A stretch of DNA of 64,000 nucleotides, taken from NCBI GenBank assembly GCA_031425195.1, contig JANPIX010000026.1:62001-126000 (forward strand), written 5' to 3'. The notes below the pieces were generated by a model. It was given only the letters and a program-made list of their open reading frames with translations. It made no database searches and was not told the origin of the DNA. Position numbers and translations under genes: made by a program. Source of the stretch: JANPIX01 sp031425195 (GTDB lineage: Bacteria; Pseudomonadota; Alphaproteobacteria; Rhodobacterales; Rhodobacteraceae). Positions 24,746-34,093 of this stretch are shown here, in pieces; the stretch's first letter is position 1, and each line of letters begins with the position of its first letter.

Positions 24746-24774
24746 TTGACGCACAGCCAAGGCTGGCTTAGGTC
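24746..24774 (+). promoter_or_regulatory. Promoter of tRNA-Gly
   Basis: TTGACG (24746-24751), 17-base spacer, TAGGTC (24769-24774), predicted start about 24781, four bases before the mature tRNA. The short leader is normal for single tRNA genes. Confidence 0.55.
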
Positions 24775-24784
24775 GAAGCGCAAC

Positions 24785-24858
24785 GCGGGTGTAGCTCAAT
24801 GGTAGAGCAGCAGCTTCCCAAGCTGAATACGAGGGTTCGATTCCCTTCACCCGCTCCA
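24785..24858 (+). tRNA. tRNA-Gly (anticodon CCC)
   Basis: 74 bases including encoded CCA. Acceptor GCGGGTG pairs with CACCCGC, discriminator T; D arm GCTC...GAGC; anticodon loop TTCCCAA gives CCC; T arm GAGGG-TTCGATT-CCCTT. It decodes GGG. The sulfotransferase-like gene starts 77 bases later. Confidence 0.97.
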
Positions 24859-24935
24859 GTTTGACCAACCGACAGAACGTTGATTGCGCTGGCAGGGGCA
24901 ACTTGTCACAAGACGGCGCCGAGCAGGATTTGAGT

Positions 24936-26021
24936 ATGGTAAAGACGTGTTATTTGCATTTCGGAATGCCAAAGACAGGCACAACGTCAATCCAGCATTC
25001 TTTACACCGATTTGAAAACGACAAAATCGTTTACGCAAAATTCGCCGAAACGCATCACAGTACCGGTCTGCAACTTTTGTTTTCCGAAGACGGGATGCGG
25101 TTCAATCAAACCGCACATGACCGCAAACTGGCCAAGATCGGTGTCGATTCCCTGCGCAAAAGGTACAAACGTCGCCTTGATGCCAGCGTGTCGGGCGACC
25201 GTGACATGATCTTGTCGTCAGAGTTGATCAGTGACCGGCTGACCTTTGCCGAACTCACCAAACTTCGCGACTATCTGCGCCAGCATTTTGACGAGATCCG
25301 CGCCATTGCCTATGTCCGGCCGTTTCAAAGTAGTGCACCCAGCAATTTTCAACAGCGGATCAAATCCGGGTCAGATGTTTTCAGTGTCGGCACAGCCGGT
25401 TACCGCAAGCGCATAGAGCCGTTCTTCACCCTGTTCGGGCGGGAAAATGTTGAACTCGTACCCTTCATTCGCAACCAGTTGAAGGGCGGCGATGTCGTCG
25501 TAGACTTCCTGACGCGCGTGGGGATTGATCCGGCAGCCGTTGTTCCGGTGACCAAGAACGAGGCGCGATCCCTCGAGGCGATTGCCCAAATCTACATGCA
25601 GAACTGCTTTGCCCCGATCGGTTTGGAAGGCCCGCTGCAAAACCGGCGCAGACTTGCGCTGTCGCTTGATCTCGCCGGTTTCGGAACAAGGAAAGTAGGC
25701 TTTTCCAAAGAGTTGATGGACGAGGCAGTGGATCGTTGTGCCGACGACATTGCCTGGATCAGCAAGGAAATCGGTCAGGATATGACGGGTTCCTATGTCG
25801 AAGTTGAAGAACCGCTTCGGGATGTGCAGCACCTGATGTCCATTGCACATGTCTGTCGCGGCGCGGCTTTGGACCATCTGAACGGTTTGCGCAGCGCTGG
25901 CAAAAGCCGCCTCGCCGAAGTGAACAAGCAGGAAGCGGCTGGCAAGAACCCGATCAGGGTGGTCAAGGCACAACGCGGCCGCGTGATGCGCCGCATCCGC
26001 AAGTTTTTTGGCGTCCGTTAA
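24936..26021 (+). CDS. Sulfotransferase-like P-loop protein
   Basis: 361 residues from MVKTCYLHFGMPKTGTTSIQ. The HFGMPKTGTTS loop is the PAPS 5'-phosphosulfate-binding motif of the sulfotransferase family. A 3'-phosphate region may be YVRPFQSSAPSNFQQ around 130-145. The C-terminus is basic (RVVKAQRGRVMRRIRKFFG). Such proteins in Rhodobacterales occur as scattered, often singleton, genes that may modify surface polysaccharide. Its position right behind a tRNA gene and somewhat AT-richer codon use suggest possible acquisition, but no integrase or repeat is visible. AGGA lies eight bases before the chosen ATG; upstream codons in the same frame overlap the tRNA and are discounted. Confidence 0.7.
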   Translation: MVKTCYLHFGMPKTGTTSIQHSLHRFENDKIVYAKFAETHHSTGLQLLFSEDGMRFNQTAHDRKLAKIGVDSLRKRYKRRLDASVSGDRDMILSSELISDRLTFAELTKLRDYLRQHFDEIRAIAYVRPFQSSAPSNFQQRIKSGSDVFSVGTAGYRKRIEPFFTLFGRENVELVPFIRNQLKGGDVVVDFLTRVGIDPAAVVPVTKNEARSLEAIAQIYMQNCFAPIGLEGPLQNRRRLALSLDLAGFGTRKVGFSKELMDEAVDRCADDIAWISKEIGQDMTGSYVEVEEPLRDVQHLMSIAHVCRGAALDHLNGLRSAGKSRLAEVNKQEAAGKNPIRVVKAQRGRVMRRIRKFFGVR

Positions 26022-26051
26022 GGCCGCACTTTCAGACACAAGGAAACTCCG

Positions 26052-26402
26052 ATGTCCTCCATCACCCGATTTAACGCCGGTCCCCGCATGAGCGAGGCTG
26101 TGGCCTTCAACGGCATCGTCTGGCTTGCCGGGCAGGTCGGAACACCGGGCGACAGTGTGGCAGATCAGACGCGCCAGTGCCTTGCCGAGGTTGATCGCAT
26201 CCTTGGTCAGGCAGGCACGGACAAGACACGCATTCTGTCTGCCCAGATCTGGCTGGCCGATATGACCCAGTTCGCCGAGATGAATTCGGTCTGGGACCAG
26301 TGGGTGCCACAAGGCCACACCCCGGCCCGTGCGACGGGTGAGGCGAAACTGGCGGCACCGGGTTACCTGGTCGAAGTGATCGTGACGGCAGCGCTTCCCT
26401 GA
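26052..26402 (+). CDS. RidA family protein (reactive enamine/imine deaminase)
   Basis: 116 residues of the YjgF/YER057c/UK114 fold, which hydrolyses reactive enamines or imines from PLP enzymes. The N-terminus has ITRFNAGPRMSEAVAF, then GIVWLAGQVGTPG, and the active-site Arg region TPARATGEAKLAAPGYLVEV. The Arg is present, so enzyme activity is possible; this looks like one of the Rid paralogue subgroups rather than archetypal RidA. It ends one base before the convergent holC gene. Confidence 0.9.
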   Translation: MSSITRFNAGPRMSEAVAFNGIVWLAGQVGTPGDSVADQTRQCLAEVDRILGQAGTDKTRILSAQIWLADMTQFAEMNSVWDQWVPQGHTPARATGEAKLAAPGYLVEVIVTAALP

Positions 26403-26885
26403 TCAGGCCGGGGCGTCGGGCAGAACGGCGGGCTTTTCCGCCTTTTTAACCCATTTTCCGGCTTCTTCTGCCCAGTACTGTGCGGCATGCCCCTGCGCTG
26501 TCACCTGTGTCCACCGGGTTCGCGCAGTCGCCACCGCGCCATCGTCACCGCCGTCGAACAGAACGAATGTGCGCTCCATCGCCGCGACCTCGCCGTCGCG
26601 CGGTTCCGCGCCATCCAGCAACATCAGGGCCTTGGCCCCGTTGGCAATCGGCCCAAGACCGATGAGAACAGGTTGTTCGCGGTCCAACGGTCCGCCTTCC
26701 AGCCCGTGGGGCAGAAAATCTTCGGGCGGCCCCAGCCACAAACGTTCATCCAGCCGTTTCAATCGCGCCTCGTCGGTCCCGCGAACCATGACGCGCCACC
26801 CCATGCCAAGGGCACGGCCAATCAGGGTCCGCGCCGTATCCTCGGCTGCAGAGGCGGTCAGGTGATAGAACATGACCACGCCCAC
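26403..26885 (-). CDS. holC: DNA polymerase III chi subunit
   Basis: 160 residues. HolC links the clamp-loader psi/tau part to SSB. The start MGVVMFYHLTAS uses GTG at 26885; an ATG four codons in (MFYHL) is an alternative. The family signature FYHLT at the N-terminus, RGWRV-type strand (MGWRVMVRG), ERLWLGPPEDFLPHG, and RWTQVTAQGHAAQYWAEEAGKW are visible. It follows pepA by five bases, the standard pepA-holC operon; translation probably couples. Confidence 0.9.
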   Translation of the reverse strand: MGVVMFYHLTASAAEDTARTLIGRALGMGWRVMVRGTDEARLKRLDERLWLGPPEDFLPHGLEGGPLDREQPVLIGLGPIANGAKALMLLDGAEPRDGEVAAMERTFVLFDGGDDGAVATARTRWTQVTAQGHAAQYWAEEAGKWVKKAEKPAVLPDAPA

Positions 26886-26890
26886 GACGG

Positions 26891-28357
26891 TCAGCTTTCG
26901 TAACGATCCCGGATCAACCGGTTGAGCGCCATGACGCCCCAGCCGGTGGCCCCCTTTGGTGCGAGCGTCGTATCCGATTTCACCAGCGCCGTGCCTGCAA
27001 TATCAAGGTGGCACCAGGGCATGTCATCCCTGACGAACCGTTTGAGGAATTGTGCCGCCGTGATGGCCCCGCCGTCCCTGCCGCCCACGTTCATCATGTC
27101 GGCAATGCGCGATTTCAGCTTGTCGTCGAACGCCTCATTCATCGGCAGGCGCCAGGCGAGTTCGCCTTCGGCTGTAGCCGCCTTCAGAAACGCGTCCGAC
27201 AATGCGTCGTTGTTCGAAAAAAGGCCCGTGTATTCATGGCCTAATGCCACGATGATGGCCCCCGTGAGAGTTGCAAGGTTGATGATGCCCGTGGGCTTGA
27301 ACCGTTCTTGCGCGTACCAAAGCACATCCGCGAGAACCAGCCGCCCTTCGGCATCTGTGTTGATCACCTCGATCGTGTCGCCCTTCATGGAGCGCACAAC
27401 GTCGCCCGGACGCTGCGCCTTGCCATCCGGCATGTTTTCAACAAGCCCGACAAGACCCACCACATTGGCCTTTGCCTTGCGAAGCGCCAGCGTCCGCATG
27501 ACGCCCGCCACAACACCGGCACCGCCCATGTCCATTGTCATTTCTTCCATGCCGCCCGCCGGCTTGATCGAAATGCCGCCGGTGTCGAACACCACGCCTT
27601 TGCCGACAAGGGCAAAGGGTGCCTCGTCAGCGCCGCCCTTCCATTGCATCACAACCAGTTTGGAGGGCATTTCCGACCCCTGCCCCACACCCAGCAGTGC
27701 GCCCATGCCCAGCTTGGCCATGTCGGCCTCTTCCAGTATCTCCACCTCAAGACCAATTTCCTGCATCGCGGCAAGGCGGCCTGCGAAATCATCGGTGGTC
27801 AGGATGTTCGCAGGTTCGTTCACCAGATCACGCGTGAAAAACACGCCTTCGGCCAAGGCTGCCATCGGTTTGGCAAGCACGGCCGCCGCCTCGGCATCGC
27901 TGACCATCATCGTGACAGGGCCGGGTTCCGTCTGCTCGCCCGTCTTGTGCGGTGTGAAATCATAGGCGCGCATTGCGATGCCGAAAGACACATCTGCAGC
28001 GCGCTGGATGCCTTCGGCCAGAACGAGCGTCGCCGTCTTGTTCAGTCCACGCCCGATGGTGCCGCCCGCTTTGCGCGCCTGCGCCATATCGGCACGACGA
28101 TCCAGCCGGATGACCTGCACTACATCGGCGGCAAGGCCGGATGGAAAAGACAGGTCCTGCCCCTCGCCCGGCTTCACCTTGCCAAAGGCTTCGGATGCAA
28201 CACAGCGTGCCAAAGCACCCTTCATCAGCCGGTCAACCCGCCGCGCCGCCGGCCCAAGCCTGCCGTCGTCACCGACAAAAACGACGATGCGCCCCTTTGC
28301 TTCTGCAAGAAGCGTCAGGTCGGTTTCGTGAAACTGGATCGGAACAGGTTGGGACAT
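26891..28357 (-). CDS. pepA: Leucyl aminopeptidase, M17 family
   Basis: 488 residues; a two-metal cytosolic aminopeptidase that removes N-terminal residues from peptides. The M17 signature NTDAEGRLVLADVL is intact; other metal ligands are visible as VGKGVVFDTGG (K, D), SIKP, and MDMGGAG (D). The N-terminal 160 residues form the usual regulatory alpha/beta domain. Some PepA proteins also bind DNA; nothing here shows that. First gene of the pepA-holC pair and divergent from lptF. Confidence 0.96.
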   Translation of the reverse strand: MSQPVPIQFHETDLTLLAEAKGRIVVFVGDDGRLGPAARRVDRLMKGALARCVASEAFGKVKPGEGQDLSFPSGLAADVVQVIRLDRRADMAQARKAGGTIGRGLNKTATLVLAEGIQRAADVSFGIAMRAYDFTPHKTGEQTEPGPVTMMVSDAEAAAVLAKPMAALAEGVFFTRDLVNEPANILTTDDFAGRLAAMQEIGLEVEILEEADMAKLGMGALLGVGQGSEMPSKLVVMQWKGGADEAPFALVGKGVVFDTGGISIKPAGGMEEMTMDMGGAGVVAGVMRTLALRKAKANVVGLVGLVENMPDGKAQRPGDVVRSMKGDTIEVINTDAEGRLVLADVLWYAQERFKPTGIINLATLTGAIIVALGHEYTGLFSNNDALSDAFLKAATAEGELAWRLPMNEAFDDKLKSRIADMMNVGGRDGGAITAAQFLKRFVRDDMPWCHLDIAGTALVKSDTTLAPKGATGWGVMALNRLIRDRYES

Positions 28358-28502
28358 GGGGCCTCTCGGACGGAACAGGGGTTCAGGCAGGGAATGGGCG
28401 GACCCTAGCGGCGAGCCCTGGCAAAGACCAGATAGCAGTTTTCCCTGCCCGCTTTTTCGTCTAGCGTCTGGCTATTGCCGTGAACAGGGGGCTGCCGCCG
28501 AC

Positions 28503-29630
28503 ATGCCGAAATTCGACAGATACCTGCTGTCGCAACTGCTGGCGCTGTTTGGATTCTTTTCGCTGGTTCTGGTGGGCATCTATTGGGTGAACCGTGCCGT
28601 CGGGTTGTTTGACCAGTTGATCGGCGATGGCCAGACGGCACTTGTCTTTCTGGAATTCTCGCTGTTGACGCTGCCGAATGTAATCCGCCTTGTTCTGCCG
28701 ATTTCCGCCTTTGCTGCAACGGTTTACGTCATCAACAGGCTGATGTCGGAAAGTGAGCTTGTGGTGATGCAGGCCACGGGTTTTTCGGCATTCCGGCTGG
28801 CCCGGCCGGTGTTTGTGTTCGGCCTGATCGTGGCTCTGATGATGCTTGTCCTGGTGCACGTTCTGGTCCCGGCAAGCCGCGCGACCCTTGCCATGCGCAC
28901 AGCCGAAATCTCGCAGAACGTGACGGCGCGCTTTTTGAATGACGGCCAGTTCATGCATCCTGCCAAAGGCGTCACCCTGTATATTCGCGAGATCACGCCA
29001 AATGGCGAACTTCGCGATCTTCTGCTGACAGATGATCGGTCGGAACGTGACCGCCTGACATATACGGCGCGGCGCGCATTGATGGTGCGCGGCGATGCGG
29101 GGCCAAAGCTGGTGATGCTCGACGGGATGATCCAGTCGCTGTCACGCGACGACGATCGGCTGTCGATCACGCAATTCGCCGATTTTACCTATGACATTGG
29201 TGGCATGATTTCTGGGGTGGAACTGGGCGGGCGCAGTCTGGAAGAGCTGTCGACGATGGAACTGCTGGCCCCAACAGATGCCCTTTATGCTGAAACCGGC
29301 GAAAGCCGCGCCGCTTTCTTGTACGAGGCGCACAGCCGCTTTTCCCAACCGCTGCTGGCCAGTGCTGCGGCGATGATCGGTTTTTCGGCACTTCTTCTTG
29401 GCGCGTTCAGCAGATTTGGGCTTTGGCGGCAGATCATCTTTGCGGTGGTGTTGTTGATTTTCGTGCAACTTGTGAACACGGGGGCCACCTCGGTGGGTAT
29501 GCGCGACGAACGCGCGTGGCCGCTGACCTATGCGGCGCCCATTCTGGGGCTTGGGATATCGGCGATTCTTCTTTGGGTGGCACAACGCCCGCGTCGTCGC
29601 CGTGCACATGCCGTTGGGGGGGGCCTATGA
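28503..29630 (+). CDS. lptF: LPS export ABC transporter permease LptF
   Basis: 375 residues; with LptG and LptB2 it extracts LPS from the inner membrane. Start MPKFDRYLLSQLLALFGFF; the upstream part of the frame overlaps pepA and is not used. Six hydrophobic segments, three before and three after a periplasmic beta-jellyroll (about 110-270). The family hallmark SELVVMQATGFSAFRL is present. First gene of the operon lptF-lptG-lptD-surA-pdxA-rsmA; its TGA overlaps the lptG ATG. Confidence 0.95.
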   Translation: MPKFDRYLLSQLLALFGFFSLVLVGIYWVNRAVGLFDQLIGDGQTALVFLEFSLLTLPNVIRLVLPISAFAATVYVINRLMSESELVVMQATGFSAFRLARPVFVFGLIVALMMLVLVHVLVPASRATLAMRTAEISQNVTARFLNDGQFMHPAKGVTLYIREITPNGELRDLLLTDDRSERDRLTYTARRALMVRGDAGPKLVMLDGMIQSLSRDDDRLSITQFADFTYDIGGMISGVELGGRSLEELSTMELLAPTDALYAETGESRAAFLYEAHSRFSQPLLASAAAMIGFSALLLGAFSRFGLWRQIIFAVVLLIFVQLVNTGATSVGMRDERAWPLTYAAPILGLGISAILLWVAQRPRRRRAHAVGGGL

Positions 29631-30724
29631 CCCTTTCCATGTACATTGCCCGCCGGTTTTCCGGGATGGTGCTGCGGGTATTTCTTGGCTTTTTTGGCAT
29701 CATGCTTTTGATCGACATGCTGGAGCAGTTGCGCCGGTTTTCTGACCCCGCGATCAGTTTCGGGCAGGCGGCGTTGCTGGCGTTTCTGAACGTGCCAAGC
29801 ACGCTTTACCGTATCCTGCCGCTTATTCTGATCATGTCTGCCATTGCGATGTTTCTGGCCCTTGCACGATCAAGCGAACTTGTCGTTGTTCGCGCTGCTG
29901 GCCGGTCGGGCCTTCGGTTTCTGGCAACGCCGGTCATTGTGGCCTTGCTGATGGGCAGTATTGTGGTGGCCGTGTTCAACCCTTTGGTGGCCGCAACCTC
30001 CAAACGCTATGACCTTTTGTTCACGGAATTGGCGAACGGTACAGGCAGGACACTGTCGATCAGCGAAGATGGCCTGTGGCTGCGTCAGGGCAGCGACGAC
30101 GGCCAAACCGTCATCCACGCGCTGCGGGCCAATCTGGACGGGACGCAGCTTTACGACGTGTCATTCCTGCGGTTCGATGACGGCGGGATTGCAACAAGCC
30201 GGATCGAGGCTAAAAGCGCCACCCTGCAGCCCGGTTTCTGGGTACTGAACAACGCCAAGCAGTGGAACCTGCGCGCCACCAACCCCGAGGCTGTGGCAAC
30301 CCGACCCACTGCGCGGGTGGAGATTCCGTCCGACCTGACGCGCGAGGCGATTCGCGACAGTTTTGGCACCCCAAGCGCCATTCCGTTCTGGGGCCTGCCC
30401 GGCTATATCCAGGGGTTGGAGCGGGCGGGCTTCTCGGCGCGCAGCCATCAGGTCTGGCTGCAGATGGAATTGGCACAACCGCTTCTTCTGGCCTCGATGG
30501 TGCTGTTGGCGGCGGGGTTTACCATGCGTCATGCCCGCTTTGGTGGCACGGGGCCGATGGTGCTGCTTGCATTGATGTCGGGTTTTGCCGTTTTTTTCCT
30601 GCGCAACTTTGCGCAGGTTCTGGGCGATAATGGCCAGATACCCATTCTGATGGCAGCCTGGGCCCCACCCCTTGCCGCCACGCTGTTTGCGCTTGGCCTG
30701 CTGTTGCATCTGGAGGATGGCTGA
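29627..30724 (+). CDS. lptG: LPS export ABC transporter permease LptG
   Basis: 365 residues; the partner of LptF in the LptB2FG extractor. Start MTLSMYIARRFSGMVLR from the ATGA overlap at 29627. Same layout as LptF: segments at about 12-35, 55-80, 95-118, a periplasmic jellyroll, and three C-terminal helices with GPMVLLALMSGFAVFF. Conserved loop SSELVVVRAAGRSGLRF. The TGA shares one base with the lptD ATG (TGATG). Confidence 0.95.
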   Translation: MTLSMYIARRFSGMVLRVFLGFFGIMLLIDMLEQLRRFSDPAISFGQAALLAFLNVPSTLYRILPLILIMSAIAMFLALARSSELVVVRAAGRSGLRFLATPVIVALLMGSIVVAVFNPLVAATSKRYDLLFTELANGTGRTLSISEDGLWLRQGSDDGQTVIHALRANLDGTQLYDVSFLRFDDGGIATSRIEAKSATLQPGFWVLNNAKQWNLRATNPEAVATRPTARVEIPSDLTREAIRDSFGTPSAIPFWGLPGYIQGLERAGFSARSHQVWLQMELAQPLLLASMVLLAAGFTMRHARFGGTGPMVLLALMSGFAVFFLRNFAQVLGDNGQIPILMAAWAPPLAATLFALGLLLHLEDG

Positions 30725-32859
30725 TGCGCCGCGTCCTTCGGGCCCTGATGTTTTTGGCGCTGATGGCATTTCCTGCCACGGCGCAGGATACGGCAACACT
30801 GGTGGCCGACCGTGTTTCCGTCAGCGGGAATTCGACGCTGGTGGCCGAAGGGGGCGTGCAGGTTTTCTATCGCGGCCAATCCCTGCGCGCCACGCGCATC
30901 GAATATGACCGCGTCACCGACCGTCTGGTGATTGAAGGGCCGCTTGCGTTATCCGATGGCAAAGGCACGCTTCTCCTTGCCAGTCAGGCCGATCTTGGCG
31001 CAGATCTTGCCGATGGCGTGCTGACGTCGGCCCGTCTGGTGCTGAACCGGCAACTGCAGGTCGCGGCGAACCAGATTTTCCGCAGCGGCGGGCGCTATAC
31101 CGAGCTTTCGAATACTGTGGCCTCGTCCTGTCAGGTCTGCGCCAGCAATCCGACACCTCTTTGGGAAATCAGGGCGCGCCGGGTGGTTCACGATCAGGCG
31201 GCACAACAGCTTTACTTCGAACAGGCGACACTGCGTCTGGCCGGGCTTCCGGTTTTCTATCTGCCGCGACTGCGGATGCCTGACCCGACATTGGACCGGG
31301 CAGATGGCTTTCTGGCACCGCGTTTGCGCACGCGCAGCAATCTGGGAACCGGCGTGCAGGTGCCCTATTTCAAAACACTGGGGCCAAGCCGCGATCTGAC
31401 AGTATCTCCTTATTTTACCACAAAAGGCACTCGGTCTGTTGATTGGCGATACCGTCAGGCGCTCGACTTCGGGGCGTTCGAAGTGGCGGGCGCCGTATCG
31501 CGCGACAGGCTTCGCCCCGGCGAAACAAGGGGATATGTTCTGGCGACAGGCGCTTTTGGGCTGCCTCAGGGATTTACCCTTGGCGTGCGCGTCGAACGGG
31601 TAAGCGATGACGCCTATTTCCTCGACTATGGCATCACCGAAAAAGACCGTCTGGACAGCCGGATCGAGGCTTCCCGCACACGCCGCAACGAATATATCTC
31701 GGCAAGGCTGGTGTCCTTTCAATCCATCCGTGCAGGCGAAGACAACGCGACGCTGCCATCCCTTCTGGGGGATCTGACGTTTCACCGCCGGTTCAGCGGG
31801 GGGCCGATTGGTGGCGAAGCCGGGTTCCGATTTCAAACCCACAGCCATGATCGCCGGTCGGACGATCCACAGGATTTTGATGGCGACGGTCAGGCGGATG
31901 GGCGCGATTTAAGCCGCGCCTCAGTTCGGGTTGATTGGCGTCGCAACTGGATCCTTCCAGCCGGGATGATAGGCTCTGCCCTCGCCGAGGCGACGGCAGA
32001 TATCTACAGCGTTCAGCAAGATGCCGTGTTCCAAGGTAACACAACCCGCTTTGACGGGGCGGCGGCGGTGGAACTTCGCTGGCCCTGGGTGCGTGCCGAG
32101 GCAGGGGGCGCAAGCCATGTGGTCGAACCTGTGGTGCAGATCGTTGCCAACAGTCGCACGGATGCTGACGTTCCCAACGAAGATTCGACGCTGGTTGAAT
32201 TTGATGAAGGCAACCTATTCGCACTCGGCCGCTTTGCCGGGTCGGATGCGCGTGAACGCGGCGTTCGGGCCAATGTGGGGATAAGCTGGACACGCTATGA
32301 CCCGCTTGGCTGGTCACTTGGGGCGACGATGGGCCGCGTTGTACGCGCCGATGATCTGCGTCAGTTCGGCCCTTCGTCCGGTCTGGATGGCAAGCTGTCG
32401 GATTGGCTTCTTGCAGTTCAGGTTGGCCTGCCGGACGGCGTTCTGATGACCAACCGGTTGATTCTGGATGATGATTTTGATCTGTCCAAGGCCGAAATGC
32501 GCCTTGATCTTTCGCGGGAAAGATACGGACTGTCGTCGAGCTATGTCATGGTTCAGGCCGACCCGCAGGAAAACCGACCAAAGCGCACGCAGGAACTTGT
32601 GTTCGATGGGCGTTACACGCTGGCGGGGAACTGGACAGGCAAGGCGACCGGACGTTACGACTTTGTTGCCAACCGTGCCGCCAGTGCGGGCGTCGGGGTC
32701 GAGTTCCGGAACGAATGCCTGCTGGTCGATCTTTCCCTCTCGCGTCGCTTCACGTCCTCGACTACTGTTCGTCCGACGACGGATTTCGGCCTGCAGGTTG
32801 ATCTTCTGGGGTTTGGTGGGGCCGGCAAGGCCGGACCGGCCAGGACATGCAGGCGGTAA
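30724..32859 (+). CDS. lptD: LPS-assembly protein LptD (outer membrane)
   Basis: 711 residues; inserts LPS in the outer leaflet with LptE. Signal peptide MRRVLRALMFLALMAFPATA, cleaved before QDTAT. Residues 22-150 are the OstA/LptA-like beta-jellyroll (VADRVSVSGNSTLVAEGG). The C-terminal part, from about 180, is the barrel (VFYLPRLRMPDPTLDRADGF, then repeated amphipathic strands). Cysteine pair ASSCQVCASN near 139-142 and C-terminal CLL and TCRR could form the disulfides LptD needs. No LptE gene is adjacent, as usual in alphaproteobacteria. Confidence 0.95.
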   Translation: MRRVLRALMFLALMAFPATAQDTATLVADRVSVSGNSTLVAEGGVQVFYRGQSLRATRIEYDRVTDRLVIEGPLALSDGKGTLLLASQADLGADLADGVLTSARLVLNRQLQVAANQIFRSGGRYTELSNTVASSCQVCASNPTPLWEIRARRVVHDQAAQQLYFEQATLRLAGLPVFYLPRLRMPDPTLDRADGFLAPRLRTRSNLGTGVQVPYFKTLGPSRDLTVSPYFTTKGTRSVDWRYRQALDFGAFEVAGAVSRDRLRPGETRGYVLATGAFGLPQGFTLGVRVERVSDDAYFLDYGITEKDRLDSRIEASRTRRNEYISARLVSFQSIRAGEDNATLPSLLGDLTFHRRFSGGPIGGEAGFRFQTHSHDRRSDDPQDFDGDGQADGRDLSRASVRVDWRRNWILPAGMIGSALAEATADIYSVQQDAVFQGNTTRFDGAAAVELRWPWVRAEAGGASHVVEPVVQIVANSRTDADVPNEDSTLVEFDEGNLFALGRFAGSDARERGVRANVGISWTRYDPLGWSLGATMGRVVRADDLRQFGPSSGLDGKLSDWLLAVQVGLPDGVLMTNRLILDDDFDLSKAEMRLDLSRERYGLSSSYVMVQADPQENRPKRTQELVFDGRYTLAGNWTGKATGRYDFVANRAASAGVGVEFRNECLLVDLSLSRRFTSSTTVRPTTDFGLQVDLLGFGGAGKAGPARTCRR

Positions 32860-32887
32860 CCGGGCCAAACAGGATGAAACGAACCGA

Positions 32888-34093
32888 ATGACGCGCAATC
32901 TGATCTGTTCTTCCCTGCTGATCGCGGCCTTGTCGGGCTTTTGTGGCCCGTCATTCGCCCAGTCCAACCCGTTTTCGCCCCGGATCATCGTCAACGACCA
33001 TGTCGTGTCGAACTTTGAACTGGAACAGCGTATCCAGTTTCTCAAGGTGCTGCGCACGCCCGGCGATCTGCCGAAACTCGCCCTTGATGCCCTTGTCGAA
33101 GATCGGCTGCGGGTGCAGGAAGCCAACCGTCTAGACATCACCGCCACGCCCGAACAGATCGAAGCGGGGATGACCGAATTCGCGGCCCGCGCCAATCTGA
33201 GCGTGGATCAGTTTCTCGCGGCCATCGGACAAGAAGGCATCGCGCCCGAAACCTTTCGCGATTTCGTGTCGGCCGGCATTGTCTGGCGGCAGGTGGTGCG
33301 GGACAGGTTCGGTGCCAAGACGGCGGTGACGGAAACCGAAATCGACCGCGCCCTTGCCAATCAGGGGCGCATCAACGGGGTCAGGGTCCTGCTGTCCGAA
33401 CTGATCATTCCGGCTGAACCGGGATCCGAAGAAGACGTGCTGGCGCAGGCACAGGATCTGCAAACCCGGATCACGTCCGAAGCCGCCTTTGCCGAGGCCG
33501 CCCGCACCTATTCGGCGGCCGGGTCGGCGGCGCGCGGCGGGCGTATGGATTGGTTGCCCCTTGCCAATCTTCCGGCGGCGATTGCGCCCTTGGTGCTGGC
33601 GCTTGCCCCCGGTCAGGTGTCTGATCCGGTGCCGATTCCGGGTGCTGTGGCGCTGTTCCAACTGCGCGGCCTGGAAGAAACCGACACCGAGGCACCCACG
33701 ACGACGCAGGTGGAATATGCCACGGCGCTGTTCTCGAATGACACGGCGTCTGCCGACCGGATTGCCGCCATTCGCGGTGATGTGGACGCTTGCAATGACC
33801 TTTATGGCCAGAACATTCCCGCCGCTCAGCTGACCCGTCAAACCCAGACCATGGCCGATGTTCCCGCTGATGTCGGGTTGCAGCTTGCACGCCTTGATGC
33901 AGGCGAAACATCCGCCGATCTTGTGCGCGGAACAACGCGCGTCCTTGTGATGCTGTGCACCCGCCAACCGGTGATTGACCCTGCCCCGTCGCGCGATGAC
34001 GTGCGCAACAACATCATCAATCAACGGCTGAGCAGGCTTGCCGATGGCTATCTTGCCGATCTTCGTGCCAATGCGATCATAAAAGAGCCGTGA
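32888..34093 (+). CDS. surA: Periplasmic chaperone/peptidyl-prolyl isomerase SurA
   Basis: 401 residues; a chaperone for outer-membrane proteins such as LptD, encoded next to it. Signal peptide MTRNLICSSLLIAALSGFCG, cleaved after SFA. SurA N domain about 25-165 (IVNDHVVSNFELEQRIQFLK). One parvulin domain, about 180-275 (AARGGRMDWLPLANLP, VSDPVPIPGAVALFQL), then a C-terminal helix-rich part. E. coli SurA has two parvulin domains; one is common in alphaproteobacteria. The stop overlaps the pdxA GTG start (GTGA). Confidence 0.93.
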   Translation: MTRNLICSSLLIAALSGFCGPSFAQSNPFSPRIIVNDHVVSNFELEQRIQFLKVLRTPGDLPKLALDALVEDRLRVQEANRLDITATPEQIEAGMTEFAARANLSVDQFLAAIGQEGIAPETFRDFVSAGIVWRQVVRDRFGAKTAVTETEIDRALANQGRINGVRVLLSELIIPAEPGSEEDVLAQAQDLQTRITSEAAFAEAARTYSAAGSAARGGRMDWLPLANLPAAIAPLVLALAPGQVSDPVPIPGAVALFQLRGLEETDTEAPTTTQVEYATALFSNDTASADRIAAIRGDVDACNDLYGQNIPAAQLTRQTQTMADVPADVGLQLARLDAGETSADLVRGTTRVLVMLCTRQPVIDPAPSRDDVRNNIINQRLSRLADGYLADLRANAIIKEP

